Assembly (NCBI GenBank): GCA_007570785.1
Contig: ML660201.1
Coordinates: forward strand, 49,694,316 to 49,758,315
DNA: 64,000 bases
Direction: 5' to 3'
Origin: Antilocapra americana
Taxonomy: Eukaryota; Chordata; Mammalia; Artiodactyla; Antilocapridae
Made by a program: the position numbers and the translations under genes. Of the stretch, positions 11,479 through 22,326 are shown in pieces. The notes under the pieces are model-generated. The model ran no database searches, had not been told where the DNA came from, and saw only the letters and a program-made list of their open reading frames with translations. Positions within the stretch are counted from its first letter, which is position 1. Each line of letters starts with the position of its first letter.

Positions 11479-12354
11479 ATGCTGCCCCTGCTTGCCGCGC
11501 TGCTGGCCGCCGCCTGCCCGCTGCCGCCCGCCCGCGGCGGGGCCGTGGACGCGCCGGGCCTCCTCGGGGCGCCCCTCAACGCTTCGGTCAACGCGTCGAC
11601 CGCAGACGAGCCGGCCGCCCCGCGGCTGCTGGCCTCGGCTGCGCCCGGGGCCCCCGAGCGCCCGGAGGAGGAGGCGGCGGCGCCGTGCAACATCAGCGTG
11701 CAGCGGCAGATGCTGAGCTCGCTGCTCGTGCGCTGGGGCCGCCCGCGGGGCTTCCAGTGCGACCTGCTGCTCTTCTCCACCAACGCGCACGGCCGCGCCT
11801 TCTTCGCCGCCGCCTTCCACCGAGTCGGGCCGCCGCTGCTCATCGAGCACCTGGGGCTGGCGGCGGGCGGCGCGCAGCAGGACCTGCGCCTCTGCGTGGG
11901 CTGCGGCTGGGTGCGCGGCCGCCGCCCTGGCCGCCTCCGGCCCACCGGCGCCACCTCCGGGGCGCCCACCGCTCTGCCCGCCTACCCCGCGGCCGAGCCC
12001 CCCGGGCCGCTGTGGCTGCAGGGCGAGCCGCTGCATTTCTGCTGCCTGGACTTCAGCCTGGAGGAGCTGCAGGGCGAGCCGGGCTGGCGGCTGAACCGCA
12101 AGCCCATCGAGTCCACGCTGGTGGCCTGCTTCATGACCCTGGTCATCGTCGTGTGGAGCGTGGCCGCCCTCATCTGGCCGGTGCCGATCATCGCCGGGTT
12201 CCTGCCCAACGGCATGGAGCAGCGCAGGACCACTGCCAGCGCCGCCGCCGCCGCCCCCGCCGCCGTGCCCGCAGGGACCACCGCCGCCGCCGCCGCCGCT
12301 GCAGCCGCTGCGGCCGCCGCCGCGGCCGTCACCTCGGGGACGGCGACCAAGTGA
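11479..12354 (+). CDS. TMEM158: Transmembrane protein 158 (Ras-induced senescence protein 1)
   Basis: This single-exon frame of 291 codons closely matches mammalian TMEM158, which is about 300 residues in human. The family is known as a Ras-pathway-induced, brain-enriched membrane glycoprotein, also called RIS1 or p40BBP; its molecular role is poorly defined. Seen here: a leucine/alanine-rich signal peptide (residues 1-20); N-glycosylation sequons at N34, N38 and N71; the conserved domain from about C70 to W203, with clustered cysteines at 139, 142, 188 and 189; and one strongly hydrophobic span at about 213-242. A short basic turn (QRR, 248-250) is followed by an alanine-rich tail with 15 consecutive alanines (269-283), ending VTSGTATK. 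The start has G at -3 and a uORF just upstream. The shorter length comes from Ala/Pro-rich linkers. Other open frames over it, on both strands, are GC-rich shadows. Confidence 0.97.
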   Translation: MLPLLAALLAAACPLPPARGGAVDAPGLLGAPLNASVNASTADEPAAPRLLASAAPGAPERPEEEAAAPCNISVQRQMLSSLLVRWGRPRGFQCDLLLFSTNAHGRAFFAAAFHRVGPPLLIEHLGLAAGGAQQDLRLCVGCGWVRGRRPGRLRPTGATSGAPTALPAYPAAEPPGPLWLQGEPLHFCCLDFSLEELQGEPGWRLNRKPIESTLVACFMTLVIVVWSVAALIWPVPIIAGFLPNGMEQRRTTASAAAAAPAAVPAGTTAAAAAAAAAAAAAAAVTSGTATK

Positions 12355-12905
12355 CCCGCCCCGCTCCTTCCCGTGTCCGTCCTTTGTCCGCGCTCTCGGT
12401 GCCTTTCCCGCCGGGAGACTCGGCCGGTGTGCTTCGTGCTGTAGTGACCGTTAGTTCTTCTTCGGGGGAGGGGGCCGCCGAAGAGGCCCCAGGGTGTGGG
12501 AAAAGCCAGGTTTGTGCCCCGCTTCTGGCTCCGAAAAGCAGATGCAAGCCCTTGTCCTGCAGGGTGGGATCCGCAGCTTGGAAGACGGAGAGGAGGGAAA
12601 TGGGGCCCCTTCCCCTTTTTTGCGCACCCTGCCCTCCTCCCTCCCCGCACCCACGTGCCCTATATTCATGGCAGAAAACGACCAAATCCTGTGTATTTGT
12701 TTTATATATTTAATAACTGTTTTAAATGAAAGTTTTAGTAAAAAAAAAAAATTCAAACTGCTATTGCTGTAGTCAGAGAAGCTCTTTGTATCTGAACATA
12801 GTATTTGAAATTTGTCGTTTTTTAATTTATTTAAAAAGGGGGCATGGGAATGATTTAACACCGATATATTGTTACCGCTGAAAATAAACTTTATGAACCT
12901 TTTTC
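12355..12905 (+). other. TMEM158 3' UTR
   Basis: From the TGA to about 17-20 bases past the poly(A) signal. The first 150 bases are still CpG-rich. The distal part is AT-rich, with ATTTA-containing stretches near 12695-12712 and 12820-12835 that resemble AU-rich stability elements, and an internal A run at about 12739-12750. Internal priming at that A run could truncate cDNAs. Confidence 0.8.
12883..12888 (+). terminator. Polyadenylation signal AATAAA of TMEM158
   Basis: Canonical AATAAA, 529 bases after the stop codon, followed by T/GT-rich DNA (12896-12965) suitable as a downstream element. It is the first AATAAA after the coding region, so it is the likely mRNA end. Confidence 0.88.
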
Positions 12906-13634
12906 CAAGTTGATCTATCCAGTGACGTGGCCAGATGGGCGTTTCTTCTTGTACTCTGTGTTTTTTTGGCTTTTAATACAGACATTTTCCTCCAGAGATG
13001 CGTATGTGCCTTTTCTTTATTTGATTCGGAAAAGGAATCCAAGAATTACGAAATGATCCCCTGAAAGGTGAGAAAGGGAATCTCCAAAAAGTTAGAGAGG
13101 GGCTAACTCTGTCTCCCTTACCTGTCTGGGAGAGGTGGGAGATGGAAACCAAGTTACTGAGCCTAATGCCCCGGCCCCACTCGTTTCACCCCGGACCACA
13201 CTGCCCTCCCCTGAAACAACATCCCACCCACCCCCAGCCTCACTACCACTTGTCACGGTGGTGTACAGGGTTTTATGTGACTTATCTTTTTACCCACTTC
13301 CCGCAAGCCCCACAAAACACCCAGTAAAGTGCTGAAATGGTAAAATCAGTAGGTCCTCTGAACCAAGTGACTTTCATGAAAATGATTCATTTTAAAAGAC
13401 ATGTAGATTGCCTTTTCATATGTGTAACCTTTAGTATATGAACACGTTTCAAAAGCTGGTTTTAAAACGTGGGGTATTTTGGCATTAAGACTTTTTCTCA
13501 AGTAAAGTCTTATGGGCTAATAAACACCTTTAAAATACTATTAAAGCTACTTTCCCTTTCTCCCTCCCCTCCCCACTTTTGAGTGAATACATGTGCTAGA
13601 GCATTCAGTTCTGGTGAATAGTAGGTACTGTTCT
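12906..13634. other. Downstream flank of TMEM158, no gene seen
   Basis: The DNA is AT-richer than the island and has no recognised repeat. Two overlapping frames of about 60 codons near 13135-13335 are open by chance in C-rich DNA. Confidence 0.45.
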
Positions 13635-13830
13635 TGATAGTTCTCAAAGTAGGGTCCCTGGGACAGCAGCATCAGTAGCACCTGGGAATTTGTTAGAAAT
13701 GCAAAACTGGGGCCCTTCCCAGGAACTACTGATGCAGAAGCTCTGGGGTGGGGCCCTGCAATCTGTTGTCTCTCCCCGCTAGGTCCCAACCACCAGGATC
13801 TCACAGTCCCCAGTCTAGGTCTGACAACCC
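13635..13830 (+). repeat. MER5A-like hAT DNA transposon relic
   Basis: 'agttctcaaagtagggtccc' is followed by 'cagcagcatcagtagcacctgg', 'tttgttagaaatgcaaa' and 'ctggggtggggccctgcaat', which is the MER5A order. It is better preserved than the copy near 1 kb and in the same orientation. Confidence 0.8.
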
Positions 13831-14812
13831 CCACACGGGTACTGACGTGTGGTCATTTCTGCCATGGCCGGGGACGGGCCAGGGTCCAAGGGTATTTTGA
13901 GGAGGATGGGGATTTACTGTGGTTCTCTGCTGGCACAGCTGCGGCTCACCCAGGACAAATAAGGGACTCTCTCCACCTCTCACCCTTAGCGTTTTCTGGT
14001 GTCCCAACTGTCTGAGTGTTGCCAGAACTGTCTCCTTACCTGAAGGACTGGGGTGAGCTAATGTGCTGGGGAGGACCCATTATTTTTTGTGCTTTCAATG
14101 GGCCAGTGATGAAGGTCAAAATTATGAAAGTTAGCATCCTGATAACACCCTCAGGCCTCAGTTTGACCCTTCATACAAATTGTCTCCCAGAATGCTTTTT
14201 TGGCACTTGAGGAAATAACCTGCTTGGGGAGGGGAACCCACCAGGACCCACTTTGTTCTGTGACCAGAGTTCTTCCTGGGCTCCTGGGAAGTTCGGTCAG
14301 ACTTCCTGAGGGTCAGTTGGCAGGGGCGGGGCGGGGCAAGATTAATGACCCCCTAGCTCTCTACTTCACCCGGGGTCTGACCCTGGACTGCAGGTTTGAA
14401 CCTTGTTCAGAACCTGAAAGAGCCCCCTCCTAGTGGCTGTGCCTCGGAGTCTTGTCCCTGCAGTTTTCCCAGCAGTCTGAGGCTCCACGCTGTTCTATCC
14501 CAGAGGATATACCTGTGAATTCCAGCCTAGGTCTTAGGCTTCCTTGTAAGTTCCACTCTGGACTTAAATCATGAATCACACTGGGTAATGATCTAGAATT
14601 GTTACCTTTAGCATTATAGTTAGTGCCTTGGAATCTTATTTCAGAATATTCTATGATCACAGGACTACCTTGGCTGGAGTTAAATTCCATACTCACTGGT
14701 TCCTTTGGTAAAAAAGATGCTGAGTTTTTTTCCTAAAAGCTTTATCATTATATTAATACCCTACCTCTCCTCCTGTGTTCCTAGATAACTCTGCAACCTC
14801 TTTAGGAGGACT
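13831..14812. other. Intergenic DNA, nothing specific
   Basis: No repeat or gene recognised. A GC-rich patch (ggggcggggcggggcaag, about 14325-14341) is isolated and is not accompanied by a CpG island. Confidence 0.4.
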
Positions 14813-14824
14813 ACAATGGCAATA

Positions 14825-15016
14825 CAGAGACTTCCCAGGTGGCTCAGATGGTAAAGCATCTGCCTACAATGTGGGAGACAGGTTCAATCCCTGGGTCAGG
14901 AAAGATCCCCTGGAGAAAGAAATGTCAACCCACGCCAGTACTCTTGCCTGGAAACTCCCATGGACACAGTCCACAGGGTCGCAAAGAGTTGGACACAACT
15001 GAGCGACTTCACTTTC
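14825..15016 (+). repeat. Bov-tA-type SINE with perfect TSD
   Basis: The head and body are typical, ending 'gagcgacttcactttc'. It is flanked by a perfect 12-base target-site duplication ACAATGGCAATA at 14813-14824 and 15017-15028, which fixes its ends. Confidence 0.93.
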
Positions 15017-15135
15017 ACAATGGCAATAATAATTATTATCACCATCATCATAAATAAATTGTTATTAACTTATTTTGCATTAGAGAGGGAGAAGTAGAAG
15101 GGAAAATAGTAACTAAGAGGAAAGAAGTGAATTTA

Positions 15136-15160
15136 CCACCTGAGCCACTAGGAAAGTCCG
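15136..15160 (-). repeat. Head fragment of a tRNA-derived SINE
   Basis: 'accacctgagccactaggaaagtcc' is the reverse complement of a Bov-tA head. Only the first 25 bases of the element remain, directly abutting L1 sequence. Confidence 0.6.
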
Positions 15161-16469
15161 AATTTAAAACATCGACTTTAATTTTGCACAGCAGAGAAAA
15201 CCACAAACAAGATGAAAAGACACCTACAGAATGGGAGAAAATATTTGCAAATGATGCAACCGACAAGGGCTTAATTTCCAAAATATGCAAACAGTTCATA
15301 CGACTCAACAACAACAGCGAACGCCACAAATAACCCAACTGAAAAATGGGCAGAAGACCTAATCAGACATCTTTCCAAAGGAGACGTACAAATGGCCAAA
15401 AGGCACATGAGAATATGCTCAAAGTCACAAATTAGTATCCAAATGCAAATCAAAACTACAATCGGGTATCACCTCACACCAGTCAGAATGGCTATCATTT
15501 AAAAGTCTGCAAATTCAAACCTGGTGCTCAGTGATTACCTAGAGGGGTGGGATGGGGTGGAGGTGGGAGGGAGGTTCAAGAGGGAGGGGACATATGTATA
15601 CCTATGGCTGATTCGTGCTGACGCCTGGCAGAAACCAACACAACATTCTAAAACAATTATCCTTCAATTAAAAATAAATATATTTTTTAAAAGTTTGCAA
15701 ATAACAAATGCTGGAGAAGGCGTGGAAGGAAGGGAACCCTCCTACACTGTTGGTGGGAATGTAAGTTGGTACAGCCGCTATGGAAAACAGTATGGCAGTT
15801 ACTCAGAAAACTAAAAACCGAGTTGCCATATGATCCAGCAATCACACTGGTGGGCACTTATCTGGAGAAAACTCTAATTCAAAACGGTACATGCACCCTT
15901 ATGCTCACAGCAGCACTATTCACGATAGCCAAGACATGGAAGCAACTTAAATGTCCATCAATAGATGAATGGATAAAGATGTACATATATATAATACTGC
16001 TCAGCCAAAAATAAAAAAAAAACAGAATGAAATAATGCCATTTACATGGAACTAGAGATTGCTATACTAAGTGAAGTAAGTCAGAGAAAGAAAGACAAAC
16101 ACCATGTCACTTATGTGGAATGTACAACGTGGCACAAATGAACTTATCTACAAAACAGAAACAGACTCACAGACATGGGGAACAGACTTGTGGTTGCCAA
16201 GAAGGTGAGGCAGGCCAAAGATGGAGTGGGCCTCTGGGGTTAGCAGATGCAAACTATTATACATAGAATGGGTAAAAAACAAGGCTTTACTTTATAGCAC
16301 AGGGAACTATACTCAATATCCTGTTACAAACCATAAGGGAAAAGAATATAAAAAAGAATGTGTGTGTGTCTGTGTATATGTATGTAACTGGATCACTTTG
16401 CTGTGCAGCAGACATGAACACAACATTGTAAGTCAACTACAGTTTAATAAAAAGATTTTTTTTAAAAAT
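15161..16469 (+). mobile_element. L1 LINE, 5'-truncated, ORF2 C-terminus and 3' UTR
   Basis: The 5' part encodes broken pieces of the L1 ORF2 C-terminal region, with recognisable words such as KMSxRTWKQ-like and PSIDEWIK around 15930-15980. It is followed by the 3' UTR ('acagactcacagacatgggg', 'tatagcacagggaactatac') and an AT-rich end. It carries stops and frameshifts and is interrupted by a younger L1 at 15515-15688. Confidence 0.85.
15515..15688 (+). mobile_element. Short L1 3' end nested in an older L1
   Basis: This is a G-rich L1 3'-UTR tail ('gaggggtgggatgggg', 'gaggggacatatgtatacc', 'ccttcaattaaaaataaata'). It is flanked by near-identical 14-base TSDs AAAAGTCTGCAAAT (15501-15514) and AAAAGTTTGCAAAT (15689-15702), 13 of 14 matching. 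It has no coding capacity. Confidence 0.88.
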
Positions 16470-18370
16470 CAGCTTTAAGAATAGAAAGGTTATCCCCCAC
16501 CTCATCGTCCCCTCCCCTTCCCCTCACTCACAATGAAAGACCCCACACAAAGGCATGAAGAACATTAAAATGGAGTGGTTGACCTTGAGCCATGGCCTGA
16601 AGCAAGTGAGGAACCCGTCATAGGAAGGGCGCCTGGGGACCTACAGCAGGATGCGTGCTGGCAGGGGCACACAAGGGCAAGAGTTGGGAACAGGTCCTGC
16701 TGGCCTCCCTCTGGTAAGTGCTACCCCTGAGTGGACAGCCCCATCAACTCTCTTCTCTGCTCTGAATCAGTTTCCTCCTTTGGCCGTGGAAGGCTAGAAT
16801 CACTGACTTCCAAACCGTGTCTCCCCTAGACTGAGAGGCACTGCCCATGGCGCCAACTCCAGACTGTCCCCATGTCCCTGCAGTGGTTAACACGGCTCAG
16901 CAATGACACTTTGCTACACAGCATCATCCTTGTACTCTGGCTTGAACATGAATGCTCTCTATCCACTGTAGAAGTATTAGGGATGATGACACACAGGGAT
17001 AGAAGGAAAGGAGAACTCATCTTTCTACTACCCAAAGGCTAGCCCTGCCAGAGTTTTGGTGCACACACGTCCAGTCTATTTCTACATATGTATACGTCTC
17101 CATGAGAAGTTATTTACACTAAAAGTGGAATTGTTCTGTACCTAACTGTTCTGAAAACTTTTTTTTTTATTATACAAGTGCTACATCATAGAGAACTGAG
17201 AAAATACCCTTTGTAAGATAAAGGAATCAAGGGCAGCAACACCACCAGCACAGTCAATGACCGTGGCTCATTTTTATCGATAAACGTTCATGCATACATT
17301 CTACGTATATTAACCCCAGTGGGCAGCTGCTTCTCAGAGCCTGCTGTCTCCACTCCGGAGCTCTTGAGGGGTCCCTCCCTCTGCAGAGGGTTGTGGAAGG
17401 CTTCTCAGGGCAGTGAGTGTTTAAAGGCTGTATTCTTGATGTGGGTCGGAGGTCCAGCTGCAACAGGATATTGAAACCTATCTGAGGACCAAAGGCTTGA
17501 TGGAAATTTTTGGCAGAGAGTGGGCTGAGGAGGTCTTCTGTCTTTCCCATCACAAAGCTATCATCTCCAACACGAATCAAAGCCAGCCCAAACTCTCTAC
17601 TCTTTCTGGAGAAACATCTCTACTCTTGAGGTTTCAGATGAGGTTGATAAGCAACAGAATACAACTTTAGAGGATGAACAATGAGACTCCTCTCTCCGTC
17701 ATAACCACGGAGCTGCCTTGTATTGTCTGGTTTTCTTTGATGTCTTGCTGTGAAATGAATTCTGAGATTCAATAATCAGAAAGGATATTGCTCCTATATA
17801 ATGCTGCCCCTAAAGCTGTCACAACTCCACACGGCCAAGTAGCAGGTGCATTCAGAAACTTCTGCTGTCAGGGGCAGGGATTAAAGACAGAACCTCCCCA
17901 GAGAGAGGAAGGCGATGGGGCCAGAGGTGGGGGAACCCACCAAGGACAGGAACTATCACTGAGTCAAAATATATTCAGCACCAATCACAATAAATGGACA
18001 GTGTGAAGGCCTTCTAGGAGTGATCCTGTCTAGGACTGGGGTCCCTGGAAGTGAAGTCTGAGATGGGAAGACTCATACAAGGGTAGATTGAGGGGTGCTC
18101 TCGGGAGGAAGGGAGCGGGGGAAGCGGGATGGGGCCAGGGAAGAAGCAAAGCAAGGATGTGGTGTCAGCTTTGGAGACGGAGGTCTCTGGAGAGGGAATT
18201 GTGCCACTTAATGCCGAAGTGGGCTTCTGTACGCCCATTTCAATCACTGGTCAAAGCTGGGGCTGGGAGAAGGGGCTGCATGGCCTCCCTGGAAGCTCCC
18301 ATTTTACTTGGTCCAGTTCTCCATAGACAGACGGAGCTGGGAGATATTAGAAGCCAGCACACTTCCAGCA
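16470..18370. other. Intergenic DNA, no gene seen
   Basis: No repeat is recognised apart from a T run at about 17160-17169. Open frames on both strands are short and unrecognised. A TTCAGCACC word at 17974 is discussed under rejected items. Confidence 0.4.
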
Positions 18371-18558
18371 GGTCTTCCCTAGTGGCCTGCAATGCAGGAG
18401 ACCCAGGTTTGATCCCTGGGTCGGGAAGATCCCCTGGAGAAGGAAATGGCAAACCACTCTCGCATTCTTGGCTAGAGAATCGCATGGACAGAGGAGCTGG
18501 TGGGCTACAGTCCACAGGGTCACAGAGTTGGACACGACTGAGTGACTAATGCACACAA
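18371..18558 (+). repeat. Bov-tA-type SINE with a deleted head
   Basis: The body is typical ('gatcccctggagaaggaaatgg', 'ggacacgactgagtgac'), but the head jumps from 'cttccctagtggc' to 'ctgcaatgcagg'. About 15-20 bases of the tRNA part, next to the A box, are therefore missing. Confidence 0.88.
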
Positions 18559-18710
18559 ATACGCTCAGTAGCGGCAGACTGTGTGTAGGCCCGTGAAGCA
18601 GATTTGGGTGGACACCCTTAGGATTCACTGCTGACCTCGCCTCACTCTTGAGTCCATTCCCAGTAGTGGCAAGTGGGGAATAAAGCTGAAAGGCACCAGA
18701 TGAAGTTTAC

Positions 18711-19013
18711 TTTTTTTCCTTTAATTTAAACAGAAAATTCTTTATTTGTTTTTGTCTACGCTGCATCTTTGTTGTTGCACACGAGCTTTCTCTAGCTGCG
18801 GCGAGTGGGGGCTACTCCTCACCGCAGCACACAGGCTTCTCGTTGCAGTGGCTTCTCTTGTTGCAGAGTACAGCCTCTAGGTGCACGGGCTTCAGTAGTT
18901 GCAGTGTGGTAGTTGCTCCCCGGCATGCGGGATCTTCCTGAACCAGGGATCGAACCTGTGTCCCCTGCACTGGCAGACAGATTGTCATCCGCTGAACCAC
19001 CAGGGAAGTCCCA
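18711..19013 (-). repeat. CHR-type long tRNA-derived SINE
   Basis: The full-length reverse copy ends 'accaccagggaagtccc'. Probable TSDs are GCACCAGATGAAGTTTA (18694-18710) and GCACCGGGTGAACTTTA (19014-19030), 14 of 17 matching. The long tRNA-unrelated body ('gcagtggcttctcttgttgc') is the kind shared across cetartiodactyls. Confidence 0.88.
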
Positions 19014-19030
19014 GCACCGGGTGAACTTTA

Positions 19031-19879
19031 AAGTCTCCATCCCACTCATGAGCTGACCCCCAGGCCTTTGGCCTGTCTCAGATGACGTCCAGCTAGCTGG
19101 CCTGGCCTCTGGGTGTCCTGCACTTGGGCCAACTGACGTGCAGCCGGCTCTGGTGTGCTGGGCCTCCCTGGTGAAGTCTGAAGTCCTGCCATTTGTCTGT
19201 GCTCAAAGCCATAGCTCCCCAATCCTTGCGTTTTAAGGCAAGTCCCACAGTATTAGTATCAGCGTTAGATACAGTATTAGCCTCCCTGAGACTCCCAGTA
19301 GACTGGCAGCAACATGAGACAGAGCACTGGGCCACCTGCTTAGGGTACCAGCCTTGCCATTAATGAGTTGTTTGGCCTTGGTTTCCTTGTCTACAGTACA
19401 AGGCTGTTGGACGAGGAGATGCCTCGGTCCTTCCAGGCCTGCAGTATCATGTTCTTTTTTCCCCTTCTTATCTCCCAGGCTAGTCAGACCACACCAGCTA
19501 CAAAGACACACCCCTCAAGCATTTCTTCAGGCAGACTGAAACAGAGTCCAAGCCCACTCATTTTTCTGGGTGACCTGAAGCAGAAAAGTATAGTACAAAT
19601 AAGAGAAGAGGGGTTTTATTAGAGTGATTTTTAACCACTGGATTATCTACATTGGCTGCTTGTGTGGGTCTAATAATCTATAAAATTATGATTTCACTTT
19701 CCTCTATTCAAATGCCCAGAGCCATGGAATAAAGGTTTTTCAAGCCAATGAAGCAAACAAAAAGTGAGAAATTTTTCACAGTAAAAAAAACATCTTCTTT
19801 GCCTATGTGATTTAACACTGGGTATCAGACTCTAAGGCAGGGTCTACATGAGACAAGGAACAGGAGAAGTTATCATGGG
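19031..19879. other. Intergenic DNA, nothing specific
   Basis: No gene or repeat is recognised with confidence. AT-rich from 19610 onward. Confidence 0.4.
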
Positions 19880-20050
19880 TATTGTACCTACTACATGCCA
19901 GGAACTTGACTTTCCAAATCATCATGGCAATCTTAGGAGAGAGACAGCATTTTCACTATTTAAATGATTTATGGACAGACTCAGGCTTTGGAAGGCAAAA
20001 TAACTTACCCAAGTTCACCGCTCAGACACAGGAAAATGTCACAAAGCCCA
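19880..20050 (+). repeat. MIR SINE relic
   Basis: 'gtacctactacatgccaggaac', 'catggcaatcttaggag', 'atttatggacagactcaggc' and 'aataacttacccaagttcac' follow the reverse MIR core. Diverged. Confidence 0.65.
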
Positions 20051-20149
20051 CCCAGCTCCTGAAACTCTAGGGCTTTTGGCTAAGGTTTACTTGGTTCAGT
20101 AACTCCACGGGAAGTTATTTTAAAATGAACATTCCATTCATCGCATGGA

Positions 20150-20385
20150 AACATATACACTAACTTATATAAAATAGACGGCCAGTAGGAATTTGCTGTA
20201 TGATGCAGGGAACTCAAACCGGGGCTCTGTGACAACCCAGAGGGTGGGATGTGGTGGGAGGTGGGAGGGAGGCTCAAGAGGGAGGGGACGTATGCATACC
20301 GATGGCTGATCCATGTTGATGTATGCCAGAAACCAACACACTATTGTAATCACCCTCAGTTAAAACACAAATAAAACAAACGTGA
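20150..20385 (+). mobile_element. L1 3'-UTR end, 5'-truncated
   Basis: 'gaatttgctgtatgatgcaggg', 'gaggtgggagggaggctcaag' and 'gatccatgttgatgtatgcc' form the same L1 tail as at 15515, 22367 and 35938. Non-coding. Confidence 0.8.
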
Positions 20386-20884
20386 ATTCATCCAACACCT
20401 GCACCCCTTTGCTTTCTTTCTTTTTTCCCCAATAAACTAGATTTAGGAGATTTAGATCTAACCAGGCATGTTTTTACTTACGATAACCAGAGCATATTTT
20501 ACACGTTTCCCCAAATTAAGTAGTCAGGGAAATTGCCTTATTTTTTAAAATCAGAGTCTCTGGCACCAGTCTAATAATACGTGGCCCATGGGGGGCAAGG
20601 CCATCCTTCCATGTGCCAAATAAGATTCCCAGTTTGGGTGCAAGATGTCTAGGAGAATCCTGGGAGAGCTGGCTGCCTAGAACCTGTAGACTTGGGAAGG
20701 GTGAGCTCATATCCAGCCTTCCCCACTGGAGAAGAGGCCACCAGTGGCATGGAAGTGGAATTGGGGAGCAGCACCCACACTCTGCTGAGGGAGAAGAGAA
20801 AGCTTGCCTTAGATATTGCTCCTGGGTCATCCCGACTATCCCCCTGCAGGGGCCCTGTGGGCTCTGGGCAAGACGCCCAGAAGT
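20386..20884. other. Intergenic DNA, no gene seen
   Basis: A 145-codon minus frame (20516-20953) and a 96-codon plus frame overlap each other, and neither resembles a known protein. No repeat is recognised. Confidence 0.4.
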
Positions 20885-21009
20885 TGGCAAGGTTTTTCTG
20901 TAAAGGGCCAAGCAGTAACTATTTTCAGGTTTGTGGGCCATGCAGACTATCAAAGCTACTCAGCTGGGCTGATGTAGCTCAAAGACAGCTACAAGAAATA
21001 TATAAATGA

Positions 21010-21288
21010 GGGCTTCCCTGGTGGCTCAGTGGTAGAGAATTCACCTGCCAATGCAGGAGGCACGGGTTCGATCTCAGTCCAGGAAGATCCCACATACCAC
21101 AGAGCAAGTAAGCCTGTGCCCCGCAACTACCGAAGTCTGAGCGCCTAGAGCCCACACTCCCCCAAAAGAGACGCGACCACAAAGAGAAGCTTGCACACCT
21201 CAAGGAAGAGCAGCCCCTGCCTGTCACAACTGGAGAAAGCTCACGTGTAGCAAGGAAGACCTAGTGTGGCCAAAAATAAGAAAAAGAG
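21010..21288 (+). repeat. CHR-type long SINE
   Basis: The head is 'gggcttccctggtggctcagtgg'. The B-box region 'gggttcgatctcagtcc' is followed by the long body and 'gtgtggccaaaaataag'. It splits the older repeat listed above. Confidence 0.85.
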
Positions 21289-21459
21289 TATGTAAGTGAA
21301 TAGGTGTGGCTGTATATATGTATTTATTCTAAAGTTATATAAGTTATATACTGATATTTATAACTTTATTTATGGACATGGAAATTTGAAATCTGTATAC
21401 ATTTATTCAAAATATCTACACAAAAATTTGAATTTTGCTTCAATTCCATGCATTCATGC

Positions 21460-21663
21460 GTGCTAAATCTCTTCAGTCGTATCCAACTGTATGCAGCCCA
21501 CCATGTTGCTCTGCCCATAGGATTCTCCAGGCAAGAATACTGGAGTGGGTTGCCATGCCCTCCTCCAGGGGATCTTCCCGACTTAGGGATTGAACCAGTT
21601 TCTCTCCTGTCTCCTGTACTGGCAGGTGGGTTCTTTGCCACTGCCGCCACCACCTGGGAAGCC
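21460..21663 (-). repeat. Bov-tA-type SINE
   Basis: The reverse copy has the Bov-A body at the left and the tRNA-derived head at the right ('ctggcaggtgggttctttgcc', 'cacctgggaagcc'). Confidence 0.88.
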
Positions 21664-21800
21664 TTACATCATGAATTATTCCTCCTGGGACTTTTTTCAA
21701 CCACTAAGTGTAAAAATTATTCTAGGCTCACAGATCATACAAAAACAGGCTCAGGGTCCTTTGCCACACTTTGCAGACGCTGCTCTACATTTTCCATCTC

Positions 21801-22326
21801 CCAGGCTCAGATAACAGAGGAGAGCCATCACCAAGTGGAGACCTGGAAGTGGTGTGGAAAGGAGTGTTTGCACACAGCATCTGATAAGCGATAAAGACCG
21901 TGGGGAGACTTTCTGACCCTTCCTGGAAAAGTTCATCTCATGGACATGAAAAGAATCAAAGCTCTGGTTCTCCAAGTTGATAGACCCTATAATAGCATCT
22001 GAAAGCTTTTCTGTCCATGTGGTAGATTACAACAGGGAACACGACAGACCGAACTACACATCCCACCACCGCCCTAAGGATGGGTACCAGGTGTGCCTGA
22101 CCCTGAGCATCAGACTAGAGCCTGGGAGGCAGCAGCTGGCGGCCAGACACACTGGCCTGATGGGATAATGATGCAGTAAATGAATTCTCAAACTCTTCTG
22201 CAAAAGCCTCCTGGTCACAGTGGAGAACGCCCCTCCACCTTGGAGATGCTGAGGTTGTTATCTAATACTGCCTCTTGCAAGGGACAATTTTTTAAAACAT
22301 TATGTTTTATTTTAAAAATTCCTGCT
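21801..22326. other. Intergenic DNA, nothing specific
   Basis: No gene or repeat recognised. A short A/T patch 'ttttttaaaacattatg' lies near 22288. Confidence 0.4.

Larger units (their letters stand above)
10740..12500. promoter_or_regulatory. CpG island spanning TMEM158
   Basis: CpG and GC content rise sharply near 10.74 kb and fall after about 12.5 kb, enclosing the promoter, the 5' UTR, the whole coding region and the start of the 3' UTR. Flanking DNA on both sides is ordinary AT-richer sequence. It is the only CpG island in the window and marks a gene that is probably broadly or conditionally expressed. Confidence 0.92.
20885..21800 (+). repeat. Old DNA-transposon relic split by two SINEs
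   Basis: 'tttttctgtaaagggccaag' begins a known hAT/Charlie-like repeat. It continues 'cagactatcaaagctactcagc' and 'agacagctacaagaaatata', resumes after the SINE at 21289 ('gtatgtaagtgaataggtgtggctgt'), and appears again after 21663 ('tacaaaaacaggctcagggt'). I do not assign a family name. Confidence 0.45.

Noticed and set aside
10880..11716. 278-codon plus-strand frame overlapping the TMEM158 start
   Set aside because: It lies in CpG-island DNA where stop codons are rare, begins at a non-ATG codon, is almost all Arg/Pro/Ala, and covers the promoter.
11301..12036. Two 222-codon minus-strand frames opposite TMEM158
   Set aside because: Antisense shadows of a GC-rich coding region, Arg/Ala/Gly low complexity, with no known family.
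11685..12713. 342-codon plus-strand frame longer than TMEM158
   Set aside because: It is out of frame with the clearly conserved TMEM158 protein, begins at GTG, and is Arg/Ala-rich low-complexity shadow.
17974..18005. Possible REST/NRSF site (TTCAGCACC ... GGACAG)
   Set aside because: The half-sites are separated by 13 bases, outside the canonical 2 and the usual expanded spacings of about 7-10.
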